The notes: generated from the letters alone by a model not told the origin. 64,000 nt of DNA from Actinomadura barringtoniae (GCF_017573505.1 NZ_JAGEOJ010000036.1:1-64000), one strand, 5' to 3'; positions 15,646 through 24,896 are shown, numbered from the stretch's first letter. Numbers and translations are program-made.

Positions 15646-16719
15646 ATGCGGCAGACCAGCCAGCTGACCGACGCCGACCACGACGCGCTCGCCGCCGATC
15701 TGGACGCGCTCCGCGACCGGTTCCGCGCCGAGTTGGGCGAACGCGACGCCGCGTACATCCACCGGATCATCAAGCTGCAGCGCGGCCTGGAGCTGGGCGG
15801 CCGCGCGATCCTCCAGGCGTCGGCGATGGCCGGCGGGCGCCGCGGGTCCAGGCCGCTCTGGGCGGCGGGAACGGTGACGCTCTCGCTGGCCAAGATCCTG
15901 GAGAACATGGAGATCGGGCACAACGTCATGCACGGCCAGTGGGACTGGATGCAGGACCCGAAGATCCACTCGACCACGTGGGAGTGGGACGCGGTGGCGC
16001 CGGCCGAGCTGTGGAAGCACCTGCACAACGTCGTTCACCACACCAACACCAACGTGCTCGGCAAGGACGACGACCTCGGCTTCGGCCTGCTGCGCATCAC
16101 GCCCGAGCAGCCCTGGCATCCGGTCTGCGTCGCGCAGCCGATCTACGCGCTGCTGCTGATGATGTTCTTCGAGTACGGCGTCGCGGTCAGCGACCTGGAG
16201 ATCGACCAGATCCTGGCGGGCGAGCACGACAAGGAGCTGACCCGCGCCAAGCTCCGCGTGATCGGCCGCAAGATCCGCCGCCAGTGGACCAAGGACTATC
16301 TGGCGTTCCCTGCGCTGTCAGGCCGCGGCTTCGGGTCCACGCTGCTGGCCGACTTCATCGCCAACACCGCCCGCAACCTGTGGGCGACCACGATCATCTA
16401 CTGCGGTCACTTCCCCGAGGACGTGCAGGTCTTCCCCGAGGACCGGCTGGAGAACGAGAGCCGGGGCGAGTGGTACGTACGGCAGCTGACCGGCTCGGCC
16501 AACATCAGCGGTGGAGCGTTCCTGCATCTGCTCACCGGCAACCTCAGCCACCAGGTCGAGCACCACCTCTTCCCGGACCTGCCGAGCAACCGTTACGCCG
16601 AGATCGCCCCGCACGTCCGGGCGCTCTGCGTCAAGTACGACCTGCCGTACAACACCGGCTCGCTGGCCCGTCAGGTCGGCAGCACGTGGAAGAAGATCTT
16701 CCGCCTGGCTCTGCCTTGA
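15646..16719 (+). CDS. Membrane fatty acid desaturase (acyl-lipid or acyl-CoA type)
   Basis: The protein is 357 aa. Three His boxes are visible: GHNVMHGQWDW, HNVVHHTNTN and HQVEHHLFP, matching the di-iron site of membrane desaturases. Hydrophobic stretches lie between the boxes. An upstream in-frame start exists but GAAGGAC before the ATG at 15646 is the better choice. It would introduce a double bond into membrane fatty acids using ferredoxin or similar electron donors. Regulation probably works through the upstream 31-bp inverted repeat. Confidence 0.93.
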   Translation: MRQTSQLTDADHDALAADLDALRDRFRAELGERDAAYIHRIIKLQRGLELGGRAILQASAMAGGRRGSRPLWAAGTVTLSLAKILENMEIGHNVMHGQWDWMQDPKIHSTTWEWDAVAPAELWKHLHNVVHHTNTNVLGKDDDLGFGLLRITPEQPWHPVCVAQPIYALLLMMFFEYGVAVSDLEIDQILAGEHDKELTRAKLRVIGRKIRRQWTKDYLAFPALSGRGFGSTLLADFIANTARNLWATTIIYCGHFPEDVQVFPEDRLENESRGEWYVRQLTGSANISGGAFLHLLTGNLSHQVEHHLFPDLPSNRYAEIAPHVRALCVKYDLPYNTGSLARQVGSTWKKIFRLALP

Positions 16720-16820
16720 GGGGGCCCTTCCCTGAGGGTGCGGGGCATGTGTCTATATGTGGACTGTTTTCGGGCTGAATGTGAAACTCGTTGGCAATGT
16801 CCGTTGCCACGGGAGGATGC

Positions 16821-18341
16821 ATGCCGCGGCTCGCCCTGTCCCCGAAAGTGCTCGACCACCTGGATTTCGGAACACCGTCGGCGGAGCGGGACATCGCCCG
16901 CGGCCTGGAGAAATGCTTCGTGGAGTCGGGCGCGTACCAGCGCGTCAACTCCGGCGCCAAGACGATCGTCCTGGGCAACCGGGGGTCGGGCAAGAGCGCC
17001 ATCTTCCAGATGATCGCCAAACGAGAACGGCTTGCCGGAAGCAACGTCATCGAACTGTCCCCCGACGACTACTCCTATGAGCTGCTGAGCGCGACGCTGG
17101 TCGCCGAGCGCAAGGGCTCGTGGGCCAAGCACGGCGCCTACGCGGCCGCTTGGAAGTACCTCATCTACGTGCTGGTGATGAAGGAGATCGCCAAGAAGGG
17201 GATGCGGCTGACCAAGAACGGCGGCGCCGACATCCACCGCTACATCCGTGACAACCACGCCACCGGCAACCTCGGCCCGCTCACGCTCCTGGTCTCGTAC
17301 CTGAAGCGGCTGGAGGGCATCAAGATCGGTCCGCTGGAGGCCGGGCTGCGGACCCGCGAGCTGGACCGCCTCTACAAGCTCGAAGAAATCCACGACCTGC
17401 TGCCCTCGTTGAAGAACGTCCTGGACAAGCGCCGCGTGGTCGTCTTCGTCGACGAGCTGGACCGCGGCTGGGACTCCTCCGAGGACGCCAAGTCGTTCGT
17501 GGCGGGGCTGTTCCAGGCGTGCGTGTCCATCAACGCCCTGCACCCCAACCTGCGGGTGTACGTGTCACTCCGCCAGGAGCTCTACGACGACATCCCGGCC
17601 CTGTACGACGACATGCAAAAGCACCGCGACCTCCTCGAACGCATCCAGTGGTCGGAGGAATCGCTACTTGAGCTCATCGCCAAGCGAATCCGCTACTCGG
17701 CGCAGGAACAGGGGTACGACGGCGACGTTCTGCAGCGGGCGACCGATCCGGCCTGCTGGGCAGGGGTCTTCGCATCGCCGCCAGGGGGCAGCTGGGAGAC
17801 CACGTTCAGATACACGATCGAGCGGACGCTCTACCGTCCCCGCGAGATCATCCAGTTCTGCACCGACGCCCTGGAGAGCGCGCGGGGACGGGCGAAGAAG
17901 CTGCCGCTCCCGTTCGCCGCGATCGCCAGGGCCGAGCACACCTACTCGGCGGAACGTGCCAGGGACATCGCCGCCGAGTACCGCTACCAGTACCCCGGGC
18001 TCCTCAGCGTCTTCGAGGTCTTCCGCGGGCGCCGGCACACCATGACCAGGGACGAGCTCGAACTGCTCTGCCTGGAACTTGCCACCGGCGACATCCCGAC
18101 CCGCGACACCTTCCCCTGGCTGCCGCACTGCGACCCGGACGCGCTGATCGAGATCCTCTACCAGATGGGGTTCCTCATCGCCCAGCCGCTCGGGGACTCC
18201 GTACGGCCGGGCGAGAGCGCGTTCTACGGCGTGCACCAGGTCCACCAGATCAACCTGGCCGCGGTGCCGCACTTCCAGGTGCACCCGATGTTCCGCAACT
18301 ACCTCGGGATGGAGGAGGCACCGGCGCCCGCCCACACCTGA
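16821..18341 (+). CDS. Orphan P-loop ATPase, possibly Sll1717-like
   Basis: The protein is 506 aa. Walker A is GNRGSGKSA (residues about 52-60) and Walker B-like VVVFVDELDRGWD lies near 208-220. Conserved-looking blocks are SLRQELYDDIPALYDDMQKHRDLLERIQWSEESLLELIAKRI and TLYRPREIIQFCTDAL, which resemble AAA/STAND-type ATPases of the group often labelled Sll1717-family. There is no signal or membrane span. GGGAGG 4 nt before the ATG fixes the start. It stands alone between a desaturase and a secreted protein. A role in signalling or phage defence is possible but not shown. Confidence 0.8.
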   Translation: MPRLALSPKVLDHLDFGTPSAERDIARGLEKCFVESGAYQRVNSGAKTIVLGNRGSGKSAIFQMIAKRERLAGSNVIELSPDDYSYELLSATLVAERKGSWAKHGAYAAAWKYLIYVLVMKEIAKKGMRLTKNGGADIHRYIRDNHATGNLGPLTLLVSYLKRLEGIKIGPLEAGLRTRELDRLYKLEEIHDLLPSLKNVLDKRRVVVFVDELDRGWDSSEDAKSFVAGLFQACVSINALHPNLRVYVSLRQELYDDIPALYDDMQKHRDLLERIQWSEESLLELIAKRIRYSAQEQGYDGDVLQRATDPACWAGVFASPPGGSWETTFRYTIERTLYRPREIIQFCTDALESARGRAKKLPLPFAAIARAEHTYSAERARDIAAEYRYQYPGLLSVFEVFRGRRHTMTRDELELLCLELATGDIPTRDTFPWLPHCDPDALIEILYQMGFLIAQPLGDSVRPGESAFYGVHQVHQINLAAVPHFQVHPMFRNYLGMEEAPAPAHT

Positions 18342-18345
18342 ACGA

Positions 18346-19032
18346 TCAGGCGGGGAACCGCCAGCGCTGCTTACCGCCGTCCTCGTCCCGGTTGCAGATG
18401 ATCGCCTTGTTCTTGTCGGTGAAGGCGGTCTTGCCGAGGTCGGCGGCCTTGCAGTACGTGCCGGCCTTCACCGTTCCGGCGATGAAGACGGTGAGGTCGG
18501 CGGCGGTGAGGCGCCTGCCCGCGGGGTCGCTGTAGCTCAGCTTGCCCGTGACCGTGCCCCCGGCCGCGTTGTCGTCGACGTTCAGGATCACGAAGCGGTC
18601 GGCCGTCCAGAAGGAGCTGGCCGGCATCGTGCAGGTCGCGGACCTCCTGTCGGCCGCGATGTCCTTCTTGGGGCCGCACATCAGGTCGGCGATCGTCGTC
18701 CCCGGCGGTGCGGTGATCTTGAGGACGTCGCCGACCCTGTAGCCCTTGAACGGCGAGGTGGTGTCGCCTGCCGTCAGCTTGAACGCCACCCGCACGGGCT
18801 TGTCGTGATGCGCGTTCGGGATCGCGCCCTGGGCCAGCGCCGGCACCGTCTGATCCACGACCCCACGCGTGCCCGCCGTCGCGGACGCGGGGGTGGCCCG
18901 CGCTGACGCGGCGGTGGCCTTCGCCGGTGCGGCGGTGGCGGCGGACGCGGCGGTGGTCGCGAGGCCGAGCGCGCTCGCGGCGAGCAGCGCCGCGCCCGCC
19001 CAGGTGGTGATCGTGCCTACTGTCCGAACCAT
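18346..19032 (-). CDS. Secreted protein of unknown function
   Basis: The protein is 228 aa. A Sec signal peptide is evident (MVRTVGTITTWAGAALLAASALGLA, then TTAASAATAAPA), followed by a low-complexity Ala/Thr/Ser linker and a beta-rich domain with four Cys (DLMCGPKK, SATCTMPA, GTYCKAAD, AIICNRDE) that may form two disulfides. The C-terminus is KQRWRFPA. GAGGGAG ahead of the ATG at 19032 supports the start over the longer frame. Not recognised beyond being exported. Confidence 0.82.
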   Translation of the reverse strand: MVRTVGTITTWAGAALLAASALGLATTAASAATAAPAKATAASARATPASATAGTRGVVDQTVPALAQGAIPNAHHDKPVRVAFKLTAGDTTSPFKGYRVGDVLKITAPPGTTIADLMCGPKKDIAADRRSATCTMPASSFWTADRFVILNVDDNAAGGTVTGKLSYSDPAGRRLTAADLTVFIAGTVKAGTYCKAADLGKTAFTDKNKAIICNRDEDGGKQRWRFPA

Positions 19033-19135
19033 GTGATCCGGCTCCCTCGTTCGTCGACGCCCCGGCGGGACGTCGTTAATGATCATGAATGGAAGACCAG
19101 AATCGTGGCTCTGACCAGCGGACACGCCGAAATGA

Positions 19136-20383
19136 TCATGGTGTGGCGAGCGCCTCGGTGGGGGACAGCCGGGACGCGCGCACCGCCGGGTACAGGCCCG
19201 CGACGGCGCCGATGAGCAGCGTCGCGGCCATGCCCCCGGCCACGGCCCACGCGGGGATGACCGCCGGCCACCCCTGCGACACCGCGTACCCGCCGGTGAC
19301 CAGCGCCCCCAGCAACGCCCCGCCCGCGCCTCCCAAGGCCGAGAGCAGCAAGGACTCCGCCAGGAACTGCGTGCGGATCTGCCCGCGCGTCGCGCCCAGC
19401 GACCGGCGCAGGCCGATCTCCGAGCGCCGTTCCAGCACCGAGATGACCATCGTGTTGGCCACCCCGACGCCGCCGACCAGCAGCGACACCGCGCCGAGGC
19501 CGAGGAGCATCCCGGTCAGCGCCTTGTTGGTGGCCTGCCGGGCGGCGAGCGCGTCGGACGGGCGCGAGACGTCGACCTCGTTCGGCTGCTCGGGGTTGGC
19601 GGTCGCGCCCAGCACCGCCCGGACGTCCTCCACCGCGCTGTCGTCGGAACGGGTGTAGACGGTGGTCGGATGCCCGTCGAAGCCGAGCGCGGACTTGGCC
19701 ACCGGCCAGCCGATCAGCGCCGCCTTGTCCAGTTCGGGCGCGAGCGGCGCCGGGGCGAGGATGCCGATCACGGTGAATTCGCGCCCCCCGATCAGCACCT
19801 GCGTGTTCGGCGTCGCCCGTCCGATGCCGAGCCGTTCCGCCGCCGACGCGCCGAGCACGGCGGCCGGGTAGGTGCCGGTGGCGTCGTTCAGCCAGGTGCC
19901 GCTCGCGAGCTTGGCACCGGTCGCCTCGCGCAACCCCGGACGGGCGGCGTAGGCGGCGATGCCGCCGGTCTCCGCCTGGTCGATCTTGCGGTTGCGGTAG
20001 ACCTTGGCGTCCTCGACCAGTCCGACCGCCGACACCGAACGGACCGGCGCGATGCGGGCCACCATCGACTCCGCCTCCAGCGGCAGCTTGGCCTTCTCAC
20101 CGGTCAGCGTCTGCCCCGGCGAGACCTTGAGCAGGTTGGTGCCGAGCGAGGCCAGCGTCGCGTCCAGGTCGGCGCGCGACGAGGAGGAGATCCCGACGAC
20201 GCCGACCATCGCGGCGATCCCGATGGCGATGCCGAGCGCGGACAGGAACGCGCGCAGCGGCCGGGTCCGCAGCCCGACGGCGCCGACCTTGACGACGTCG
20301 CCGGGCCGCAGCCGTGCCGGGCGGAGGCGGGCGGCGGGCCGCTGCGCGTCGAGACGGCCGGGGCCCAGCGCGTCGGTGCTCAT
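19136..20383 (-). CDS. MacB-like ABC transporter permease
   Basis: The protein is 415 aa. An N-terminal helix (TRPLRAFLSALGIAIGIAAMVGVV) is followed by a large extracytoplasmic MacB-PCD domain with LGTNLLKVSPGQT, and three C-terminal FtsX helices with ISVLERRSEIGLRRSLGATRGQI and the closing VRASRLSPTEAL. It forms an export complex with the ATPase, whose stop overlaps its start (ATGA). It is the last gene of the lipoprotein-fusion protein-ATPase-permease unit. Confidence 0.95.
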   Translation of the reverse strand: MSTDALGPGRLDAQRPAARLRPARLRPGDVVKVGAVGLRTRPLRAFLSALGIAIGIAAMVGVVGISSSSRADLDATLASLGTNLLKVSPGQTLTGEKAKLPLEAESMVARIAPVRSVSAVGLVEDAKVYRNRKIDQAETGGIAAYAARPGLREATGAKLASGTWLNDATGTYPAAVLGASAAERLGIGRATPNTQVLIGGREFTVIGILAPAPLAPELDKAALIGWPVAKSALGFDGHPTTVYTRSDDSAVEDVRAVLGATANPEQPNEVDVSRPSDALAARQATNKALTGMLLGLGAVSLLVGGVGVANTMVISVLERRSEIGLRRSLGATRGQIRTQFLAESLLLSALGGAGGALLGALVTGGYAVSQGWPAVIPAWAVAGGMAATLLIGAVAGLYPAVRASRLSPTEALATP

Positions 20384-21087
20384 CGGCCCGCTCCCGCGGC
20401 CACAAGATCACCGGGGCGGCCGGGGCCATCGTGGCCGGGCACCAGAAGGCCGTCCCGCATCCGCACCTGGCGGGGCAGCGCGGCGGCGATGTCCCGGTCG
20501 TGCGTGATGATCACGACCGTGGTGCCCGCCGCGTTCAGCCCCCGCAGCAGCTCCATCACCCCGGCGCCCGAGACCGAGTCCAGGGCGCCGGTCGGCTCGT
20601 CGGCCAGCAGCAGCGCGGGCTCCCCGGCGACCGCCCGCGCGATCGCGACGCGCTGCCGTTCGCCGCCCGACAGCTCGTGCGGGCGGTGGTCCATGCGGTG
20701 GCCGAGCCCGACCCGTTCCAGCGCCGCCGCCGCGCGCCGGCGCCGCTCGCTCGCGCGCAGCCCCGAGTAGAGGAGGCCGTCGGCGACGTTGTCCAGCGCG
20801 GGCATGCCCGGCGCGAGGTGGAACTGCTGGAAGACGAACCCGATCCGGCTCGCCCGGAGCGCCGACAGCTTGGCGTCCGACAGCGAGCCGACGTCGAAGC
20901 CGTCCACCCGGACCGTGCCCGAGGTGGGCCGGTCCAGCGTGCCGAGCATGTTGAGCATGGTCGACTTGCCCGACCCGGACGGGCCGACGATCGCGAGCAG
21001 CTCGCCGTGCTCGATCTCCAGCGACACCCCGCCGAGCGCGGCGACGCCACCGGGATAGTGCTTGGTCACGTCCTTCAACGAGATCAC
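20380..21087 (-). CDS. MacB-like ABC transporter ATP-binding protein
   Basis: The protein is 235 aa from a GTG start that overlaps the stop of the fusion-protein gene (GTGA). Walker A is GPSGSGKST, the signature is LSGGERQRV, Walker B is LLLADEPTG and the H-loop is ITHD. It energises the permease encoded next. The longer upstream reading in this frame is antisense noise. Confidence 0.95.
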   Translation of the reverse strand: MISLKDVTKHYPGGVAALGGVSLEIEHGELLAIVGPSGSGKSTMLNMLGTLDRPTSGTVRVDGFDVGSLSDAKLSALRASRIGFVFQQFHLAPGMPALDNVADGLLYSGLRASERRRRAAAALERVGLGHRMDHRPHELSGGERQRVAIARAVAGEPALLLADEPTGALDSVSGAGVMELLRGLNAAGTTVVIITHDRDIAAALPRQVRMRDGLLVPGHDGPGRPGDLVAAGAGR

Positions 21088-22256
21088 TTCGGCACCCCCA
21101 CCCTGGTGCCCTCGGCGATGCCGGGGCCGGAGACCTCCACCCGGCCGGACGCGAACAGGCCCGTCTTGACCGGCACGTACGACGACGCGGTGCCCTTGAC
21201 GACCTCCACGCCGAACCCGCCCTCCTGCAGCGCCAGCAGCGCGGAGACCGGCACGGTCAGCACGTTCCTGCGCGTGCCCGAGGTGAAGTCGACGTCCACC
21301 GACGCCATCGTGTAGCGCTGGGCGGCCTTCTCCGCCTTGCCGCCCTTCAGCCCGATCAGCACCTCGACCTTGGTCGTCGGGTCCTCGCCCTGGCCACCGG
21401 GCTCGATCACGGTCGAGACTTTGTCGATCGTGCCCGGCACGACGCTGTCGTCGGGCAGCGTCACCTCGACCGCCGCGCCCTTCTTGGCCAGGCGCTGGTC
21501 GGTGGTCTCCAGATCGACCGTGACCGCCTTGTCGGTCCCGGTGTAGGTCAGGACCTTGCGACCGGGGGCGGTCGGATCTCCCTCGCCCGCCTCGACGCTG
21601 TCCACCCGGATCTTCCCGGGCGCGAACACGACGCGGCCGAGCTCGACCGTCCCGGTCTCCTTCAGGCCCTGGTCGTCCTGCCACTCCTTGACGGCGTCGG
21701 CGGTGTCCGAGGTGTACTCGTCGTCCACCGTGAAGCCGTCGTAGCCGAGCGCGCTGAGATTGCGTTCGAGCCGGCGCACGTCCGAACCCTCGACGCCGGG
21801 CTTCAGGTCGCGGTACATCGGCCGCGACCCGTACATCAGCAGCACGGGCCGGTCGTCGACCTCGTAGAGCTTCTGGCCGCGGCTGAACGTGCTGCCGCTG
21901 TCGGGCACCCGGGTGATCGTCCCGGGCAGGCGGCTGGTCACCGTGGTCGTGTCCCCGAAGCCGAGCTTGCCGTTCTCGCTCTGGCTGTCGTTCAGCGTCT
22001 GGCGCGTCACGGCGGTGGTGTTCGGCGGCAGCCCTGCCGACGAGGTCGTGCCGCCGGAATCGCCGTCGCGCAGGGTGAGCGCGGTGGCGGCGACCCCACC
22101 CGCCGCCACGATGGCGAGGACGGCGAAGACGGCCTTCTTGCGCGACCGCCGCCTGCGACGCGGACGTTCATCCGGCGGGGGCGGTGAGGGCGGCGCCGGT
22201 GGACCGTCGGGCGACGGTGCCGGTCCCTGTGGATCCTCCATGACCGAGCCGCCCAT
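21084..22256 (-). CDS. Membrane fusion (HlyD/MacA-like) efflux protein with peptidoglycan-binding domain
   Basis: The protein is 390 aa. A Pro-rich cytoplasmic N-terminus and RRRRRSRKK precede one membrane anchor (AVFAVLAIVAAGGVAATALTL). A peptidoglycan-binding-like domain (DVRRLERNLSALGYDGFTVDDEY...) and a MacA-type beta-barrel region (YTMASVDVDFTSGTRRNVLTVPVSALL) follow. In Gram-positives such proteins link a MacB-type pump to the wall. The start overlaps the preceding stop as TAATG; a second Met five codons later is an alternative. Confidence 0.92.
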   Translation of the reverse strand: MGGSVMEDPQGPAPSPDGPPAPPSPPPPDERPRRRRRSRKKAVFAVLAIVAAGGVAATALTLRDGDSGGTTSSAGLPPNTTAVTRQTLNDSQSENGKLGFGDTTTVTSRLPGTITRVPDSGSTFSRGQKLYEVDDRPVLLMYGSRPMYRDLKPGVEGSDVRRLERNLSALGYDGFTVDDEYTSDTADAVKEWQDDQGLKETGTVELGRVVFAPGKIRVDSVEAGEGDPTAPGRKVLTYTGTDKAVTVDLETTDQRLAKKGAAVEVTLPDDSVVPGTIDKVSTVIEPGGQGEDPTTKVEVLIGLKGGKAEKAAQRYTMASVDVDFTSGTRRNVLTVPVSALLALQEGGFGVEVVKGTASSYVPVKTGLFASGRVEVSGPGIAEGTRVGVPK

Positions 22257-22795
22257 TACGGCCTCTGCCCGAGGATGCTGTCGCACTTCTGCTGGGCGGA
22301 CTGCAGGTCCGGGTCCTCGCCGGCGTCCTTGTTCATGATGATGCCGCGCTGGCCGGGCTTCGGGTCCGGGAACTTCTCGACGCCGTTCTTGCGCATGCAC
22401 TCGGCGAACTTGCGGCCGCGCTCCTCCTCCTGCGGATCGGGGGTCGAGCCGTCGCCCTGCGGGCTGAACTGGCGGCAGGCCTGCATCGCCTTGTCGACCT
22501 TCTCCTTGGGCGTGCTGCCGTCGAACTTCATCGTGATGCGGCCGCTGCCGGGATCGGGGTCGGGGACGTTCACGCCGTTCTTGCGCATGCACTCGGCGAA
22601 CTTCACCGCCTGGTCGCCCTTGTCGCCGCCGCCGACGTTCCCGCCGCCGGGCTTTCCGCTCGTCCCGGTCGAGACCGAGCCGCCGTTCGCCGAGGCCACC
22701 TTGTCGTTCTTGCCGTCGCCCGAGCCGCAGCCGGTCAGGACCAGCGCCAGCGTCAGGGGGAGCGCCGCCAGCGCGCCGGTGGTTCGCAGTCGCAT
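22256..22795 (-). CDS. Lipoprotein with duplicated Cys-containing motif
   Basis: The protein is 179 aa with a lipoprotein signal ending in the lipobox LVLTGC. After a Gly/Ser-rich linker it holds two copies of a unit beginning KFAECMRKNGV and followed by a PDP motif. Each unit also has a second Cys (QACRQF and QKCDSIL), so each may be a small disulfide-stabilised domain. GAGGAGA precedes the chosen ATG. It heads the efflux operon and may serve as an outer accessory or sensor for the two-component system. Confidence 0.88.
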   Translation of the reverse strand: MRLRTTGALAALPLTLALVLTGCGSGDGKNDKVASANGGSVSTGTSGKPGGGNVGGGDKGDQAVKFAECMRKNGVNVPDPDPGSGRITMKFDGSTPKEKVDKAMQACRQFSPQGDGSTPDPQEEERGRKFAECMRKNGVEKFPDPKPGQRGIIMNKDAGEDPDLQSAQQKCDSILGQRP

Positions 22796-22863
22796 TTCTC
22801 GTCTCCTCGCGTCGAAGCCGGATCCGTTCCGGCCGAACGAGAGGTGATGCAACCCGGTCCGAC

Positions 22864-22904
22864 GTTTCCCCTCCGTTTCCGCATTTCCTAACAGAAAGGA
22901 AACG
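22864..22904. promoter_or_regulatory. Direct and inverted repeats in efflux/two-component divergent promoter
   Basis: GTTTCC occurs at 22864-22869 and 22875-22880, exactly 11 bp apart as expected for OmpR-type regulators. CGTTTCC (22874-22880) is also mirrored by GGAAACG (22898-22904). The region sits between the divergent lipoprotein gene and response regulator gene and probably binds the latter's product. Confidence 0.6.
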
Positions 22905-22965
22905 CGGCGCCCGGCAGCATGGCGGACGAATGGCCCCTGCTGAGGGGTGCGAAGGGACGGGACAC

Positions 22966-23622
22966 ATGCGGGTCTTGGTGGTGGAGGACGAGCGCTTGCT
23001 CGCGGGCGCGATCGCCGAATGGCTGCGCGAGGACGCCCACGCGGTGGATCTCGCCTACGACGGGGGCGCCGCGCTGGAACGCCTCGCGGTGAACGCCTAC
23101 GACGTGGTCGTCCTGGACCGTGATCTTCCCGTCGTGCACGGCGACGACGTCTGCCGGGACCTGGCGCAGCGGGAGTCGGACGCGCGGGTGCTGATGCTGA
23201 CCGCCGCCGCCGAGATCTCCGACCGCGTCATGGGCCTGGGGATCGGGGCCGACGACTACCTCACCAAGCCCTTCGCGTTCCCTGAGCTGGGGGCCCGCGT
23301 GCAGGCGCTCGGGCGCCGCTCGCGTCCCGCCGTTCCGCCCGTTCTGCGCCGGGCGGGCATCACCCTGGACCCGGCCCGGCGGGAAGTCTTCCGGGACGGC
23401 CGGTACGTGCCCTTGGCACGCAAGGAGTTCGCCGTTCTGTGGGAGTTGATGCGGGCCGAAGGGACCGTGGTCTCCGCAGAGGAATTGCTGGAAAGGGCGT
23501 GGGACGAGCATGCCGACCCGTTCACCGGCGCCGTCCGCCTGACCATCCTCAAGCTGCGCCGCAAACTCGCCGAGCCACCCGTCGTCGAGACCGTCAAAGG
23601 AGCGGGGTACCGGATCCCATGA
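22966..23622 (+). CDS. OmpR-family response regulator
   Basis: The protein is 218 aa. The receiver has the acidic pair in VVEDE, the phosphoacceptor in VVVLDRDLPV and the conserved Lys in YLTKPF. The winged-helix output domain has PLARKEFAVLWELMRAEGTVVS and VRLTILKLRRKL...ETVKGAGYRI. It is translationally coupled to the kinase (ATGA) and divergent from the MacB-type efflux unit, which it probably activates. Confidence 0.95.
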   Translation: MRVLVVEDERLLAGAIAEWLREDAHAVDLAYDGGAALERLAVNAYDVVVLDRDLPVVHGDDVCRDLAQRESDARVLMLTAAAEISDRVMGLGIGADDYLTKPFAFPELGARVQALGRRSRPAVPPVLRRAGITLDPARREVFRDGRYVPLARKEFAVLWELMRAEGTVVSAEELLERAWDEHADPFTGAVRLTILKLRRKLAEPPVVETVKGAGYRIP

Positions 23623-24896
23623 AGCGCCCTGTGAACATGAAGAAGCGCACCATGAAACTGTCGCTGCGTTCCCGCCTGACGCTCACCTACGGCGGCCTCT
23701 TCCTGATCGCCGGCATCGTGCTCCTGGGTGCCACGTACGTGATGTTCGACCAGCAGATGTCCAAGGGGGCCGTCGTCAAGCTGACCGGGACCATCAGGCC
23801 CGGTGAAGGATCCAGGCCCGGCGAAGGATCCTCGGAGCAGGACGGCCCCGTGTTCCCGAGCGCGGACAAGGTGATGAGGGACCAGCAGAAGAAGGCGCAC
23901 GACGCCGCGACCACGTCACTGATCACCCAGGGCGGGATCGCGCTGCTCGGGGTCGGCGGGCTGGCGGCGGCGCTCGGCTGGATCGTCGCCGGGCGCATGC
24001 TCGCCCCGCTGAACCGGGTCACCGAGACCGCGCGCCGCATCGCCAGCGCCCCCGCCGCCGAGAACAACCTGCACGAACGCATCGCGCTCGAAGGGCCGAG
24101 CGACGAGATCAAGGAACTGGCCGACATCTTCGACACGATGGTGGAACGGCTGGACCGCTCGTTCGACGGCCAGCGCCGCTTCGTCGCGAACGCCTCGCAC
24201 GAGCTGCGCACGCCGCTGACCGTCGGCCGCGCCCTGGTCGAGGTGGCCATGCGGCGCCGCTCGGCGTCCCCGGACGTGCTGCAGCTCGGCGAGAGCCTGC
24301 TGGAGATCAACCTGCGGCACGAACGGCTCATCGGCGGCCTGCTGCTCCTCGCCCGTACCGAGAACGAGATCACCGGGCGCGCCCCCGTCGACCTCGCGGA
24401 CGTCGTCGACCACGTGGTGGCGCAGACCACGGCTGAGGCGGACGCGTCCGGCGTCGCCGTCCGCACCGAGCCGGGCGAGGCGATGACCTCGGGCGACGCG
24501 CTCCTGCTCGAACGGCTCGTCCAGAACCTCGTGGAAAACGGGATCCGCCACAACACCGGCGGGCAGGGCGGCTGGGTCGAGGTGGCCAGCCGCGTCCGGG
24601 CCGACGTTCGGGGCGACCAGGTCGAGCTGGAGGTGACCAACTCGGGCCCGTCCGTGCCCGCGTACGAGATCCCCGCGCTGTTCGAGCCGTTCCGCCGCAT
24701 GGACGCCGACCGGATCGTCGACTCCAAGGGGGTGGGGCTGGGCCTGTCGATCGTCCGGTCCATCGTCCGCGCCCACGAGGGCGACATCACGGCCCGCGCG
24801 CGCGACGGCGGCGGGCTGCGCGTGACCGTCACGCTGCCCGCCGCCCCCGAGACGGCCGAACGCCCGATCGGCTACCGGATGAGCGAGGTGGTGTGA
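23619..24896 (+). CDS. Sensor histidine kinase (HAMP-HisKA)
   Basis: The protein is 425 aa. The first membrane span is LTLTYGGLFLIAGIVLLGATYV, a short extracytoplasmic loop of about 80 residues follows, and the second span is LITQGGIALLGVGGLAAALGWIVAG. HAMP, then HisKA (RRFVANASHELRTPLTVGRAL with the phosphorylated His) and HATPase (NLVENGIRHN, GVGLGLSIV) complete it. The start is the ATG overlapping the regulator stop; a second Met six codons on is possible. It partners the upstream OmpR regulator. Confidence 0.95.
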   Translation: MKRPVNMKKRTMKLSLRSRLTLTYGGLFLIAGIVLLGATYVMFDQQMSKGAVVKLTGTIRPGEGSRPGEGSSEQDGPVFPSADKVMRDQQKKAHDAATTSLITQGGIALLGVGGLAAALGWIVAGRMLAPLNRVTETARRIASAPAAENNLHERIALEGPSDEIKELADIFDTMVERLDRSFDGQRRFVANASHELRTPLTVGRALVEVAMRRRSASPDVLQLGESLLEINLRHERLIGGLLLLARTENEITGRAPVDLADVVDHVVAQTTAEADASGVAVRTEPGEAMTSGDALLLERLVQNLVENGIRHNTGGQGGWVEVASRVRADVRGDQVELEVTNSGPSVPAYEIPALFEPFRRMDADRIVDSKGVGLGLSIVRSIVRAHEGDITARARDGGGLRVTVTLPAAPETAERPIGYRMSEVV

